Assembly: GCF_000732535.1 (NCBI RefSeq)
Contig: NZ_APNK01000029.1
Span: 1-44,589 of the forward strand
Direction of reading: 5' to 3'
DNA from: Salinisphaera hydrothermalis C41B8
GTDB lineage: Bacteria; Pseudomonadota; Gammaproteobacteria; Nevskiales; Salinisphaeraceae
DNA length: 44,589 nt
Position numbers and translations under genes: made by a program. Below the pieces are notes generated by a model. It was not told where the DNA came from and searched no databases. It saw nothing but the letters and a program-made list of their open reading frames with translations. Position 1 is the first letter of the stretch. Each line of letters begins with the position of its first letter. Below, one piece after another: positions 1 to 10,009 of this stretch.

Positions 1-93
1 GTAGAACAACTACGCCACGTTCGCTACGCCTCGTCTTGCCGCAAAACAGCGCTTGGCGCGGACTCGCACGAAACCTCAACACGCCCTGGGCTA

Positions 94-1098
94 ATGGCCG
101 TGATCAGCGGATTCGTGCAGTCCTACGATCAGTTGTTGACCGTACGTTTTCTGCTGGGGGTGGCCGAGGGCGGCATCTGGCCGGCGATTCTGGTGATGAT
201 CGGGCACTGGTTCCCGGCCGAGGAACGGGCCCAGGCGTTTGGCGTGTGGATCATCAATATCCCGATCGCGTCCATCATCACGTCGCCGTTGTCGGGCTGG
301 ATTCTCTCGTTCTCCGATTGGCGCACGCTGTTCGTCATCGAAGGCATCTTTCCTTTTTTGATCGCCGCGCCGCTGTGGTGGTGGCTGGCGGCGGATCGTC
401 CGTCGGACGCGCGCTGGGTCTCGCCGGAAGAGCGTGACTATATCGAGGCGGCCATCGCCGAGGAACAGCGCAACGCGCCGGAAGCGAAGGGCTATCGCGA
501 TGTGTTCAAAAGCGCGACGGTCTGGAAGCTGGTGCTGGTGTACTTCCTTATTCAGATTGGTTTCTATGGCCTGAATCTGTGGATGCCGACCCTGATTCAG
601 ACGCTTACGCAGCGCGGTTTCGCCGCCGTGGGCCTCATTGCCGCGCTGCCCTACGTCGCGGCGGGCTTCGGGCTGTGGTTCAACGGCTGGCTGGCCGATC
701 GAAGCGGACGCTATGCGTGGCATGTGTTCGCCGCCATGCTCGTGGCCTCGGTGTCGTTGGTGGCCTCGGTGCTGGTTGGTCACGCGTTTCTGGGTGTCTC
801 CATCCTGCTGATCTGCCTGGCCATGGGCGGGGCGCTGGCCTACGACGGGCCATTCTGGGCGGCGGCCTCGACCACCATGCCCGCCGCCGTGCTGGGCGGT
901 GCGTTGGGATTGATCAACGCCCTCGGCAATCTCGGCGGGTTCGTCGGGCCGTATGTCGGCGGTTATCTGCAGGACGCGAGCGGCGGCAGCTTTCTGAGCA
1001 CGGCCGTCTTCCTGGCCGCCATGCTGCTACTGGCCGGTCTCGTCATGTTCAGCGTGAAGGCCGATCGACGCATCGATCGGGGCGGCCACCGCGGCTGA
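94..1098 (+). CDS. MFS transporter, anion:cation symporter (ACS) type, 5'-truncated
   Basis: The 334 residues from ATG 94 read as the C-terminal three-quarters of a 12-helix major facilitator permease. The stretch RFLLGVAEGGIWPA matches the helix-4 region of the ACS branch (phthalate, glucarate and tartrate-type organic anion transporters). WLADRSGRYAWH is the motif A-like loop of the second half. Family members are usually about 430 residues, so the first two to three helices are missing. The frame stays open to base 1, but residues encoded by 1-93 are polar and unlike an MFS N-terminus. Either the gene is broken by a rearrangement near base 90, or the window starts at an assembly junction. 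The substrate is unknown. Family confidence is high; whether the gene is functional is doubtful. Confidence 0.75.
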   Translation: MAVISGFVQSYDQLLTVRFLLGVAEGGIWPAILVMIGHWFPAEERAQAFGVWIINIPIASIITSPLSGWILSFSDWRTLFVIEGIFPFLIAAPLWWWLAADRPSDARWVSPEERDYIEAAIAEEQRNAPEAKGYRDVFKSATVWKLVLVYFLIQIGFYGLNLWMPTLIQTLTQRGFAAVGLIAALPYVAAGFGLWFNGWLADRSGRYAWHVFAAMLVASVSLVASVLVGHAFLGVSILLICLAMGGALAYDGPFWAAASTTMPAAVLGGALGLINALGNLGGFVGPYVGGYLQDASGGSFLSTAVFLAAMLLLAGLVMFSVKADRRIDRGGHRG

Positions 1099-1186
1099 GC
1101 ACATGCGCATGCCTCGGCCTGCGTTCGGTCGGCCGGGGCGCACGCGCTATCATGGCGCGCTCATTCGAAGGCCCGACGCCGACGCC

Positions 1187-1558
1187 ATGCCCGCGATACG
1201 TCAATCCAATCTCGTGACCTGGATCTGCGAAGGCGCCGGCCTGGCCGGCATGGCGGCGACGTTGGTGGCCTGTGCCCTGGCTTACAACGACACCTCGCAG
1301 CTGGGTTTCTGGAGCGCGGTCGCCGTCGCGTTCGCCGCCAATCTGATCTACATCACTCATGTGTTCGCCCGCCGTGCCACGGGCAACAGCGCGCTCACGT
1401 GGCGCGAACTGATTCTGGCCACGCTGGTGCCGACCGTCGCGCTTATCGTGACGGTGGTCATCGCCGGCCAGGTCGGGGGCTGGTTTCAGCTGCCATTTGC
1501 GGGGGCGGCCAATGGCCCGGAAAAACACGTGATCACGATTCCGCCCAAGCAGGGTTAG
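1187..1558 (+). CDS. Small integral membrane protein, unknown function
   Basis: This is a 123-residue protein with three or four hydrophobic stretches: LVTWICEGAGLAGMAATLVA, FWSAVAVAFAANLIYITHVF and ELILATLVPTVALIVTVVIA. It ends in a short soluble tail. I chose ATG 1187 because the residues before it (from an in-frame ATG at 1103) are arginine- and proline-rich with no membrane character. No clear ribosome binding site precedes either start. It lies 88 nt after the MFS gene on the same strand and could be co-transcribed. I do not recognise the family. Coding status is supported by consistent hydrophobic periodicity and G/C-rich third codon positions. Confidence 0.55.
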   Translation: MPAIRQSNLVTWICEGAGLAGMAATLVACALAYNDTSQLGFWSAVAVAFAANLIYITHVFARRATGNSALTWRELILATLVPTVALIVTVVIAGQVGGWFQLPFAGAANGPEKHVITIPPKQG

Positions 1559-1976
1559 AGACTTCCCCCACGGTTATCTGCGGGAGAGTAGCTAAGCTAG
1601 GCGCTTTCGCACGCCGGTAAGTTCGGCCAGCCCAGTCGACGCAGGCTTGCGGGTGTCGTAGACCGGATGCGGGCGAAGACCGCATTGAAATTCGTTGACG
1701 AGATCCGTGGCGGTTGAGCTCGGATTAATTGCTGGCTGCACATCGCCGTACTGCACGTCCGGGCGCGATGTTCGACTTGTATCCGAAATATGATGCCCGT
1801 GGTGTGGGCTCCGTCGGCCGCAGGAGCAGGTTTTCGCGTTGAGGGGGATGAGCCGCGTTGTAATTCGACGCACAAAAAAGTTGTGTGCAACCATTAAGCT
1901 GAAAATGATTCTGTCGTTATTGATCACAGACCAATAACTTTCGGGTGCCCCAGAAGGCGCCTGTTTCAGGAGACAG
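1559..1976. other. Intergenic stretch without a recognised gene
   Basis: These 418 bp are less G+C-rich than their surroundings, and no frame on either strand resembles a protein family. The last 100 bp hold the presumed promoter and ribosome binding site (AGGAG at about 1968) of the chemoreceptor gene. I see nothing else here. Confidence 0.5.
1894..1920 (+). promoter_or_regulatory. Weak sigma-28 (FliA)-like promoter candidate
   Basis: TTAAGCTG (1894-1901) and GTCGTTAT (1913-1920) are 11 nt apart. Each matches 5 of 8 positions of the flagellar sigma-28 consensus TAAAGTTT-N11-GCCGATAA. Its place upstream of a chemotaxis operon is what makes it worth listing; the match alone is weak. Confidence 0.2.
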
Positions 1977-3725
1977 ATGATGTCGCATAGTCCTGCCCGG
2001 CGCGAAGAAATGGATAGCAGTCAGCGGGCGGATGTGCTCGATGCCCTGGATCGATCGCTGGCCATCATAGAATTTGCCCCGGATGGACATATTCTGGAGG
2101 CCAACGACAACTTTCTGAATTTAATGGGTTATACCCGGCAGGAGGTGGTGGGCGCGCATCATCGGCTATTCTGCACGGCCGAGGACGCAGCCGACCGCGC
2201 CTACCTGGCGTTCTGGCACAAGCTCGGCGACAAGGGCGAGTACGACAGCAACGAATACCGCCGTATTGCCAAAGATGGGCGGTCGGTGTGGCTGCGTGCC
2301 ACCTATAACCCGATTCTCGGCGACGACGGTCGCGTGCGGAAGGTGGTCAAATTCGCCACGGACATTACCGAAGACAAGCTGCGCAATGCGGAGTTCGAGA
2401 GCAAGCTCGACGCGATCGACCGCTCGCAGGCGATGGCCGAGTTCGATCTCGACGGCATCGTGTTGACCGCCAACGATCATTTTCTGGCCACGATGGGGTA
2501 TCCGCTCGATCAGATCGTCGGCCGTCACCATCGCATGTTTTGTGATCCGGACTACGCACGTAGCGATGCCTATGGTGAGTTCTGGGCCCGCTTGAAGAGC
2601 GGCGAGTTCATGCTCGGCGAGTATCGACGGCTGGCTCGCGACGGCAGCGAGGTCTGGATTCAGGCCAGCTACAATCCGGTGCTCGATGCCGCCGGGCAGC
2701 CGTATAAGGTGGTCAAGTTCGCCACCGATGTCACCGAGTCCCGGGCTCGCAACATCGAGTTTCAGGGCAAAGTGAATGCCATCGAGCGGTCGCAGGCGGT
2801 GGTGGAGTTCGACCTGTCCGGCAGCATTCTGGCCGCCAACGACAATTTTCTGGCGTTAATGGGCTACCGCCGGGACGAGCTGCTCGGTCAGCATCATCGG
2901 GTGCTGTGTGATCCCGCATTTGTGACCAGTGCCGCCTACCGCGATTTCTGGAACGCGCTCGCTCGCGGCAAGTTCTTCATCGACCGCTTCATGCGGATCG
3001 GGCGCCATGGGCAGAAGGTCTGGATCCAGGGATCGTACAACCCGGTGCTGGATGCCGACGGCAACCCCTATAAAGTGGTGAAATTCGCCACCGATATCAC
3101 GGCGGAAGTCGAACGCGAGGCGCATATCGCCGAGCAGGCCAATGCCATGGCGGCCGCTATTCGCCAGCTGGATGGCAGCATCCGTTCGGTGGTCGACAAC
3201 ACCCGCGATGCCAAGGGGCAGGCGCAAACCACCCGCGGCGAGGCGGAAAGCGGCACGCGGGCGATCGGCGACTCCACCGAGGCGATGCAGGCGATTCGCA
3301 AATCCTCGGAGGACATCGCCGAAATCGTCGGTGTGATCGGCGAGATTGCCTCGCAGACCAACCTGCTGGCCTTCAATGCCGCGATCGAGGCCGCGCGGGC
3401 CGGTGAGCATGGATTGGGGTTTTCGGTAGTGGCGGATGAAGTGCGCAAGCTGGCCGAAAAATCGGCCGACGCGACGCGCCAGATCAATCGCCTGATCGTC
3501 GAGTCGCAGCGCCGCATCGACAGCGGGGCGCAGGTCGCCGACAAGGCCCGCGAGGCCTTCGGCCGGATCAGCGAGGGCGTGGTTTCGACCACCCGCGCGG
3601 TCGAGGATATCGCCAGCGCCACCGAGTCGCAGCTCGATACCGCGCAACACGTGGTCGGGCTCATCAGCGCGCTCACCGATAGCGCCAGCGCCCGGCGCGA
3701 AGCGCAGGTGGCGGCCTCGCAATGA
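1977..3725 (+). CDS. Soluble methyl-accepting chemotaxis protein with three tandem PAS domains
   Basis: A 582-residue signalling protein. Three near-identical PAS/PAC repeats lie at about residues 20-131, 141-253 and 263-375. Each starts with a DRS(L/Q)A segment, contains NDNFL..MGY and HHR, and closes with KVVKFATD. Residues 385-582 form a methyl-accepting signalling domain whose hairpin tip (455-485) carries [20 protein letters not shown]. No transmembrane segment is visible, so the receptor should sense a cytoplasmic or membrane-associated cue through PAS-bound ligand; energy or redox sensing is an inference. The signalling domain is short for the family, about 200 residues. ATG 1977 and ATG 1980 are adjacent, and 1980 is better spaced from AGGAG at 1968. 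The stop overlaps the next start (ATGA). Confidence 0.93.
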   Translation: MMSHSPARREEMDSSQRADVLDALDRSLAIIEFAPDGHILEANDNFLNLMGYTRQEVVGAHHRLFCTAEDAADRAYLAFWHKLGDKGEYDSNEYRRIAKDGRSVWLRATYNPILGDDGRVRKVVKFATDITEDKLRNAEFESKLDAIDRSQAMAEFDLDGIVLTANDHFLATMGYPLDQIVGRHHRMFCDPDYARSDAYGEFWARLKSGEFMLGEYRRLARDGSEVWIQASYNPVLDAAGQPYKVVKFATDVTESRARNIEFQGKVNAIERSQAVVEFDLSGSILAANDNFLALMGYRRDELLGQHHRVLCDPAFVTSAAYRDFWNALARGKFFIDRFMRIGRHGQKVWIQGSYNPVLDADGNPYKVVKFATDITAEVEREAHIAEQANAMAAAIRQLDGSIRSVVDNTRDAKGQAQTTRGEAESGTRAIGDSTEAMQAIRKSSEDIAEIVGVIGEIASQTNLLAFNAAIEAARAGEHGLGFSVVADEVRKLAEKSADATRQINRLIVESQRRIDSGAQVADKAREAFGRISEGVVSTTRAVEDIASATESQLDTAQHVVGLISALTDSASARREAQVAASQ

Positions 3726-5194
3726 CCACGGTGAGTCTGGCCACTCTGGTTCTGGCCGACACCGAGGTCGCGTTCGAGAGCAACGCCCTGCAGGAGGTCG
3801 TCCCGTTGCCGGAACAACTGGCCCCGGCGCCGCAGGCACCGGCCTGGTCGCTCGGCAGCTTCGTGCTGCGGGGCGTACCGGTGCCGGTGGTTGATTTCGC
3901 GCAGCTGCTGGGCCTCGGCGGCGATCGGCCGTCGGCCCGGCGCCTGGTGGCGATCGTCGCCCGCGACAACGAGTTGTTCGGTTTTGCCGTCGACGCAGTT
4001 GGCCATGTGCTACGCGTTGCGGTCGCCGACTGCCACAGCGTGACCCAGTCGCATGGTGGGTTGGTGCCGCGCATGTTCGCGCGTGACGACGGCGAGGCGG
4101 TGTATGTGCTGGACCTGGACGCGGTGTTCGCGCTCGACAATCTGCTGCGGGTGCGCCCAGCGCGCGCTGGCGGCAACGACGGGCCAAAGACGCGGGCGCT
4201 GGCTCGGGAGGCCAGCGGGGCGACGCGGGCGCTGGCCGTGCGTTGCGGCGAGCTGCGTGTGGCACTGGCGTTATCGGTGGTGCACGAAATCATTCCCCGC
4301 GGCACGGTGATCAAACCGGCCATTGGCGCGCGCGCCTATGCCGGCCATGTCGACTGGCGAGGGCGGCGCCTGGCCCTGCTTGATCTCGCCGCCCTGGTCG
4401 GCCGCCCGCGGCCATCCGCCGATGCCGCCCTGATTCTCGTGGTCGAGCTGGATTGTGGTTGGTTGGCGCTGGTGGTCGACGAGGCACTGGGCATCGTGGC
4501 CTGTGACGAGACCCGGCGACTGGCTGCCGCTGCATCGGACCGCGCCGAAAATCACGTCGCGGCGCTCATCGAGGATGCGGCGCTGGGCCAGTTGCTATTG
4601 CTCGACCACGCGCAACTCGCGGCCGATACCGAAATCGGCGCCTACGCCGCGCTCGCCCAGGGCACGCCGGCGCGCGCCAAGGCCTCGGCTGGCGACGACG
4701 CCGGTGCCGAGGAAGTCGCCTGGACACGCTTTGCCTATATGCATTTTACCGCCGCGGGGCGGTTGTCGGTGGCGGTGGACGACATCGACGCGGTGACCGC
4801 TTATCCCCAGGACACCATGCCCTGCCCGGCGGGCGGCCCATTTCAGGCACGCTTCGTACACGGCGGTCGCACGGTGATGCTGGCCGATTTACGGGCCTTG
4901 TTGTGGCGCGGTACCGCGGTGGCGGCCGAGCGGGTGCTGATCGTCACCGTCGATGCCGGGTCCGTCGGGTTTGCCGTGGACAGCGTCGAGGCGATCGCCT
5001 ATATCGAGGCGCCGGCGGCTTCTTACCACGAGCACCACGCCGGACCGCGCCCCGACGGCGATGGCCTGCCGAGTTGCAAACGCCTGGTCCGACTCGGGGC
5101 CGCGGCGCGACAGCAGTTTCTGTCGGTGCTCCGGCTGCGCGATCTGGCCGCCATGCTGCTGGCCGAGCCGTCGCGGTTATCGGCCGCCGGCTAA
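3722..5194 (+). CDS. Triple CheW-domain coupling protein
   Basis: A 490-residue protein made of three divergent CheW-like SH3 modules, at about residues 1-150, 165-315 and 330-480. Each module keeps the core pattern of a short strand, then a (V/L)P(V/L)(V/L)D or LALLDL element, then a FAVD(A/S)V or LALVVDEA strand. Single-domain CheW couples chemoreceptors to the CheA kinase and is about 160 residues, so this is a tandem fusion. No histidine kinase or response regulator domain is present, and no cheA lies in the window. The gene overlaps the triple-PAS receptor by 4 nt, so the two are probably translated together and act in one array. It may be a scaffold binding several receptor or kinase tips; that is inference. 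Confidence 0.82.
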   Translation: MTTVSLATLVLADTEVAFESNALQEVVPLPEQLAPAPQAPAWSLGSFVLRGVPVPVVDFAQLLGLGGDRPSARRLVAIVARDNELFGFAVDAVGHVLRVAVADCHSVTQSHGGLVPRMFARDDGEAVYVLDLDAVFALDNLLRVRPARAGGNDGPKTRALAREASGATRALAVRCGELRVALALSVVHEIIPRGTVIKPAIGARAYAGHVDWRGRRLALLDLAALVGRPRPSADAALILVVELDCGWLALVVDEALGIVACDETRRLAAAASDRAENHVAALIEDAALGQLLLLDHAQLAADTEIGAYAALAQGTPARAKASAGDDAGAEEVAWTRFAYMHFTAAGRLSVAVDDIDAVTAYPQDTMPCPAGGPFQARFVHGGRTVMLADLRALLWRGTAVAAERVLIVTVDAGSVGFAVDSVEAIAYIEAPAASYHEHHAGPRPDGDGLPSCKRLVRLGAAARQQFLSVLRLRDLAAMLLAEPSRLSAAG

Positions 5195-5223
5195 CCGAGG
5201 GTCTCGAGCCGCGATTCGAACGA

Positions 5224-5243
5224 CCCGCCGTGCGCGCGGCGGG
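5224..5243. terminator. Hairpin between convergent genes
   Basis: CCCGCCG (5224-5230) pairs with CGGCGGG (5237-5243) around a 6-nt loop. It sits in the 59-bp gap between the convergent ends of the CheW gene and metH. No T-run follows on either strand, so it is only a probable bidirectional terminator. Confidence 0.45.
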
Positions 5244-5253
5244 CCGGCAATCC

Positions 5254-7971
<2,718 letters not shown>

Positions 7972-7974
7972 AGG

Positions 7975-7980
7975 CAAAAA
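7975..7980. repeat. Possible target-site duplication, left copy (CAAAAA)
   Basis: CAAAAA here and at 8451-8456 directly flank the inverted-repeat unit. Six A-rich bases can match by chance, so this is only suggestive. Removing the unit plus one copy leaves the two metH parts in one frame (see findings). Confidence 0.3.
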
Positions 7981-7985
7981 CTTTG

Positions 7986-8020
7986 TTTATCCGCAGATGG
8001 ACGCCGATGGCCGCAGATTC
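7986..8020 (+). repeat. CCGCAGAT-type terminal repeat, left end of GxxExxY unit
   Basis: CCGCAGATGG, ACGCCGATGG and CCGCAGATTC follow one another as three successive 10-bp blocks (7991-8020). In each block GAT falls at the same place. A fourth block, ATACGGATGA, continues the phase to 8030 inside the gene's last codons. Confidence 0.75.
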
Positions 8021-8432
8021 ATACGGATGAAGATGAATGATTTAAGCGAGACCGGACTAGGCGTTTGTACTGCAGCCGCGTCTGCCCGAAATTAATCAGG
8101 AGCGCGCGTTCCAGCCCCGTCGCTTTCAAATAGTTCAGTACTTGTGCTTCTTCGATTGTGCTGAGTCGGTCGATCGCTTTGGTTTCAACGATGATCTCGT
8201 CGTAGCAGATGAAGTCGGCGCGATAGCGACATTCGAGTGTCTTTCCCTTGTACGCGATCGGCAGAGCCGGCTCGCGTGTAAAGGTAATGTCACGGTCACC
8301 GAATTCACGAGCCAGAGCTTCCTGATAGACCGGCTCGAGAAATCCGGTGCCGAGAATGCCGTGAACTTCCATTGCTGCGCCGATGACCTGATATGTCTGC
8401 GGATCGCGATCCGTTGTTTTATCTGTGGTCAT
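8019..8432 (-). CDS. GxxExxY protein (PD-(D/E)XK nuclease-like, PF13366/TIGR04256 type)
   Basis: A 137-residue protein. It carries the family signature GFLEPVY (Gly30, Glu33, Tyr36). It also has a PD-(D/E)XK-like arrangement: Asp73 in YRADF, Glu83-x-Lys85 in VETKA, and Gln97 in the helix AQVLNYLK. The fold is related to nucleases, but as far as I know no activity is established for the family. Full-length members are about 125-140 residues, so this copy looks intact. It sits alone on the metH strand between the two metH genes, embedded in an inverted-repeat unit that supplies its start codon region. The serine-rich tail (NHSSSSV) is encoded by the edge of the left repeat. In the pre-insertion order it separates genes that would otherwise be adjacent. 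Confidence 0.88.
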   Translation of the reverse strand: MTTDKTTDRDPQTYQVIGAAMEVHGILGTGFLEPVYQEALAREFGDRDITFTREPALPIAYKGKTLECRYRADFICYDEIIVETKAIDRLSTIEEAQVLNYLKATGLERALLINFGQTRLQYKRLVRSRLNHSSSSV

Positions 8433-8450
8433 CGGCGTTCATCTGCGGAT
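8418..8450 (-). repeat. CCGCAGAT-type terminal repeat, right end of GxxExxY unit
   Basis: This is the inverted partner of 7986-8020. Read on the minus strand it begins ATCCGCAGATGAACGCCGAT. The three ATC triplets at 8421, 8431 and 8441 (plus strand) are exactly 10 bp apart. It contains the start codon and first five codons of the GxxExxY gene. Confidence 0.75.
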
Positions 8451-8456
8451 CAAAAA
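8451..8456. repeat. Possible target-site duplication, right copy (CAAAAA)
   Basis: This partner of 7975-7980 lies directly between the inverted repeat and the metH N-terminal gene's stop codon (8457-8459). It could be a chance match. Confidence 0.3.
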
Positions 8457-9509
8457 TCAAGCAGAAGCCGTGAATGGCTCCAGGCCCGATAGACGCATGG
8501 CACGCTGGATATCGGGTCGCTGGCGTGGGGCCTTGCCGGCGACGGCCTGGGCGATGGCACCGATGTGCTCGGGCGTGGAGCCGCAGCAGCCCCCGGCCAT
8601 GTTGAGCAGGCCCGACTCGGCCCATTCGCCGATGTGTTCGGCCATTTCGTCCGGCGTCAGATCGTATTCGCCGAATTCGTTGGGCAGGCCGGCGTTCGGA
8701 TAGGCATGCACGTAGCACGGCGCGATCCGCGACATTTCGGCGACGTACTGGCGCAGCGCATCCGGGCCCAGCGCGCAATTCAGGCCCACGGTCAGCGGCC
8801 GGGCGTGGGAGATGGAGTTATAGAAGGCCTCGGTCGTCTGGCCCGACAGGGTACGGCCGGAGGCATCGGTGATCGTGCCCGAAATCATCAACGGGATATC
8901 CACACCCCGCTCGCGCATCAGCTTGCGCACCGCATAGATCGCGGCCTTGGCATTGAGCGTGTCGAAGATGGTCTCCATCAGGAGGATATCGACGCCCCCT
9001 TCCAGCAGGGCTTCGGCCGCCTGGCCATAGGCACCGGCCAGCTCCATGAAATCGGTGTTGCGCTTGCCCGGGTCGTTGACGTCTGGCGAAATCGAGGCGG
9101 TCTTGTTGGTCGGGCCGATCACCCCGGCGACGTAGCGCGGGTTTTCGGCGCTATCGAATTCCTCGGCCACTTCGCGGGCGAGCTTGGCCGCCGCCACGTT
9201 CAGCTCGTGGGCCAGATCTTCCATGTGGTAGTCGGCCTGGGCGATCGTGGTCGAGGAGAAGGTATTGGTGGTGATGATGTGCGCGCCGGCCTCGGCATAT
9301 TGCCGATGGATGCCCTTGATGAGCTCCGGTGAGGTCAGCGTCAGCAGGTCGTTGTTGCCCTTGAGATCGGAGGCCCAGTCGGCGAAGCGCTCGCCCCGAT
9401 AGTCTTCCTCGGACGGGTCGTGATTCTGGATCATCGTGCCCATGGCCCCGTCGATCACCAGGATCCGTTCGGACAAAACGCTCTCGATGGCCTGTCGCGT
9501 GTCGCTCAT
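8457..9509 (-). CDS. metH: Methionine synthase, homocysteine-binding half
   Basis: This 350-residue protein corresponds to the N-terminal homocysteine S-methyltransferase barrel of MetH. The zinc ligands are all present: Cys245 in GLNCALG and Cys308/Cys309 in GGCCGS, close to Escherichia coli Cys247, Cys310 and Cys311. [13 protein letters not shown] marks the N-terminus. The protein ends [12 protein letters not shown], exactly at the linker that in one-piece MetH joins the homocysteine domain to the folate domain. It binds and activates homocysteine, and the methyl group must come from the cobalamin half encoded downstream at 5254-7971. Start is ATG 9509. Split metH genes are known in some Proteobacteria, for example Xanthomonadaceae (from memory), so the arrangement is not necessarily degenerate. 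Confidence 0.96.
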   Translation of the reverse strand: MSDTRQAIESVLSERILVIDGAMGTMIQNHDPSEEDYRGERFADWASDLKGNNDLLTLTSPELIKGIHRQYAEAGAHIITTNTFSSTTIAQADYHMEDLAHELNVAAAKLAREVAEEFDSAENPRYVAGVIGPTNKTASISPDVNDPGKRNTDFMELAGAYGQAAEALLEGGVDILLMETIFDTLNAKAAIYAVRKLMRERGVDIPLMISGTITDASGRTLSGQTTEAFYNSISHARPLTVGLNCALGPDALRQYVAEMSRIAPCYVHAYPNAGLPNEFGEYDLTPDEMAEHIGEWAESGLLNMAGGCCGSTPEHIGAIAQAVAGKAPRQRPDIQRAMRLSGLEPFTASA

Positions 9510-9553
9510 GTCGCGTAATCCATACTGCCGGCGAATAGGAGCGGGAGTATATC

Positions 9554-9571
9554 CGCTTATCCGGATAAGCG
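9554..9571. promoter_or_regulatory. Perfect 18-bp palindrome in the metH leader
   Basis: CGCTTATCCGGATAAGCG is self-complementary and lies 45 bp upstream of the metH start, in the space shared with the riboswitch leader. It could be an operator for a dimeric repressor or a stem in the mRNA leader. It does not fit the MetJ or MetR consensus. Confidence 0.4.
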
Positions 9572-9680
9572 AAAAATCGTTCAGCCCTTATGTGGCGCGG
9601 GCTTTGGCCGTGTCCAACCCCTGTGCGCCGAAAACGCTGTCTTGACGGCGATTCGGGGCCCGCCTAGCATCGAGGCCAAC

Positions 9681-9880
9681 TCAGGTGTCGCATCCACGGA
9701 TGCGGTGAAACGGGAAGTCGGTGCGCATGCTGCGGTATGCCAAGCCGACACTGCCCCCGCAACGGTAGGCCGCACGACGATTTTTCGTCGTGGTCGCTGC
9801 TCGAGCCACTGACGCGATGCGTCGGGAAGGCCAGCGCGCGGATTTAGCGATCCGTCGGCGAGTCCGGAGACCGGCCTGGG
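9681..9880 (+). ncRNA. Cobalamin riboswitch
   Basis: The conserved landmarks appear in order. AGGTGTCGCATCC opens the element (9683). GGTGAAACGGGAAGTCGGTG (from 9704) is the core. GCCGACACTGCCCCCGCAAC (from about 9750) is the complementary strand of the core. CCACTG and GGGAAGGCC follow. The B12-box-like TCCGGAGACCGGCCTG closes it near 9878. It binds adenosylcobalamin or related corrinoids and normally represses expression when they are plentiful. It is followed by about 130 nt of leader before btuB and probably controls btuB and the co-directional genes after it. Edges are approximate to 10 nt. Confidence 0.92.
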
Positions 9881-10009
9881 TCAGGGGAGGCCGTTGCTAC
9901 CCGCGATGCGCGCTTTCGAGCCCGAGGGTTCGTCGCGCTCGTCCTGCCATGCGACGGCTGCCGATTTCGGTACGCGGACGGGCGTGCCGCCAATCGAGAT
10001 AGAACACTA

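Larger units (their letters stand above)
7981..8450. mobile_element. 470-bp inverted-repeat-bounded unit carrying a GxxExxY gene
   Basis: The left end (7986-8018) and the right end (8418-8450, inverted) share an imperfect repeat of about 30 bp. It starts ATCCGCAGATG, continues ACGCCGATG, and ends CAGAT or CAGATAAA. The only gene inside fills the unit: its start codon and first five codons lie in the right repeat, and its stop codon abuts the left repeat. The same CCGCAGAT ends bound gene-less units near 43.7 and 44.2 kb. The unit fills nearly the whole gap between the two metH genes. No transposase is present. Whether it moves by itself, is moved in trans, or spreads by recombination is unknown. 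Confidence 0.6.

Noticed and set aside
1592-1927. Small minus-strand gene in the 1559-1976 gap
   Set aside because: The product has no hydrophobic or domain pattern and no ribosome binding site, and the region is the expected promoter space of the chemoreceptor gene.
7981-8450. Conventional insertion sequence between the metH genes
   Set aside because: There is no transposase, and the length is too short. The only gene is a GxxExxY protein, so I describe it as an inverted-repeat unit instead.
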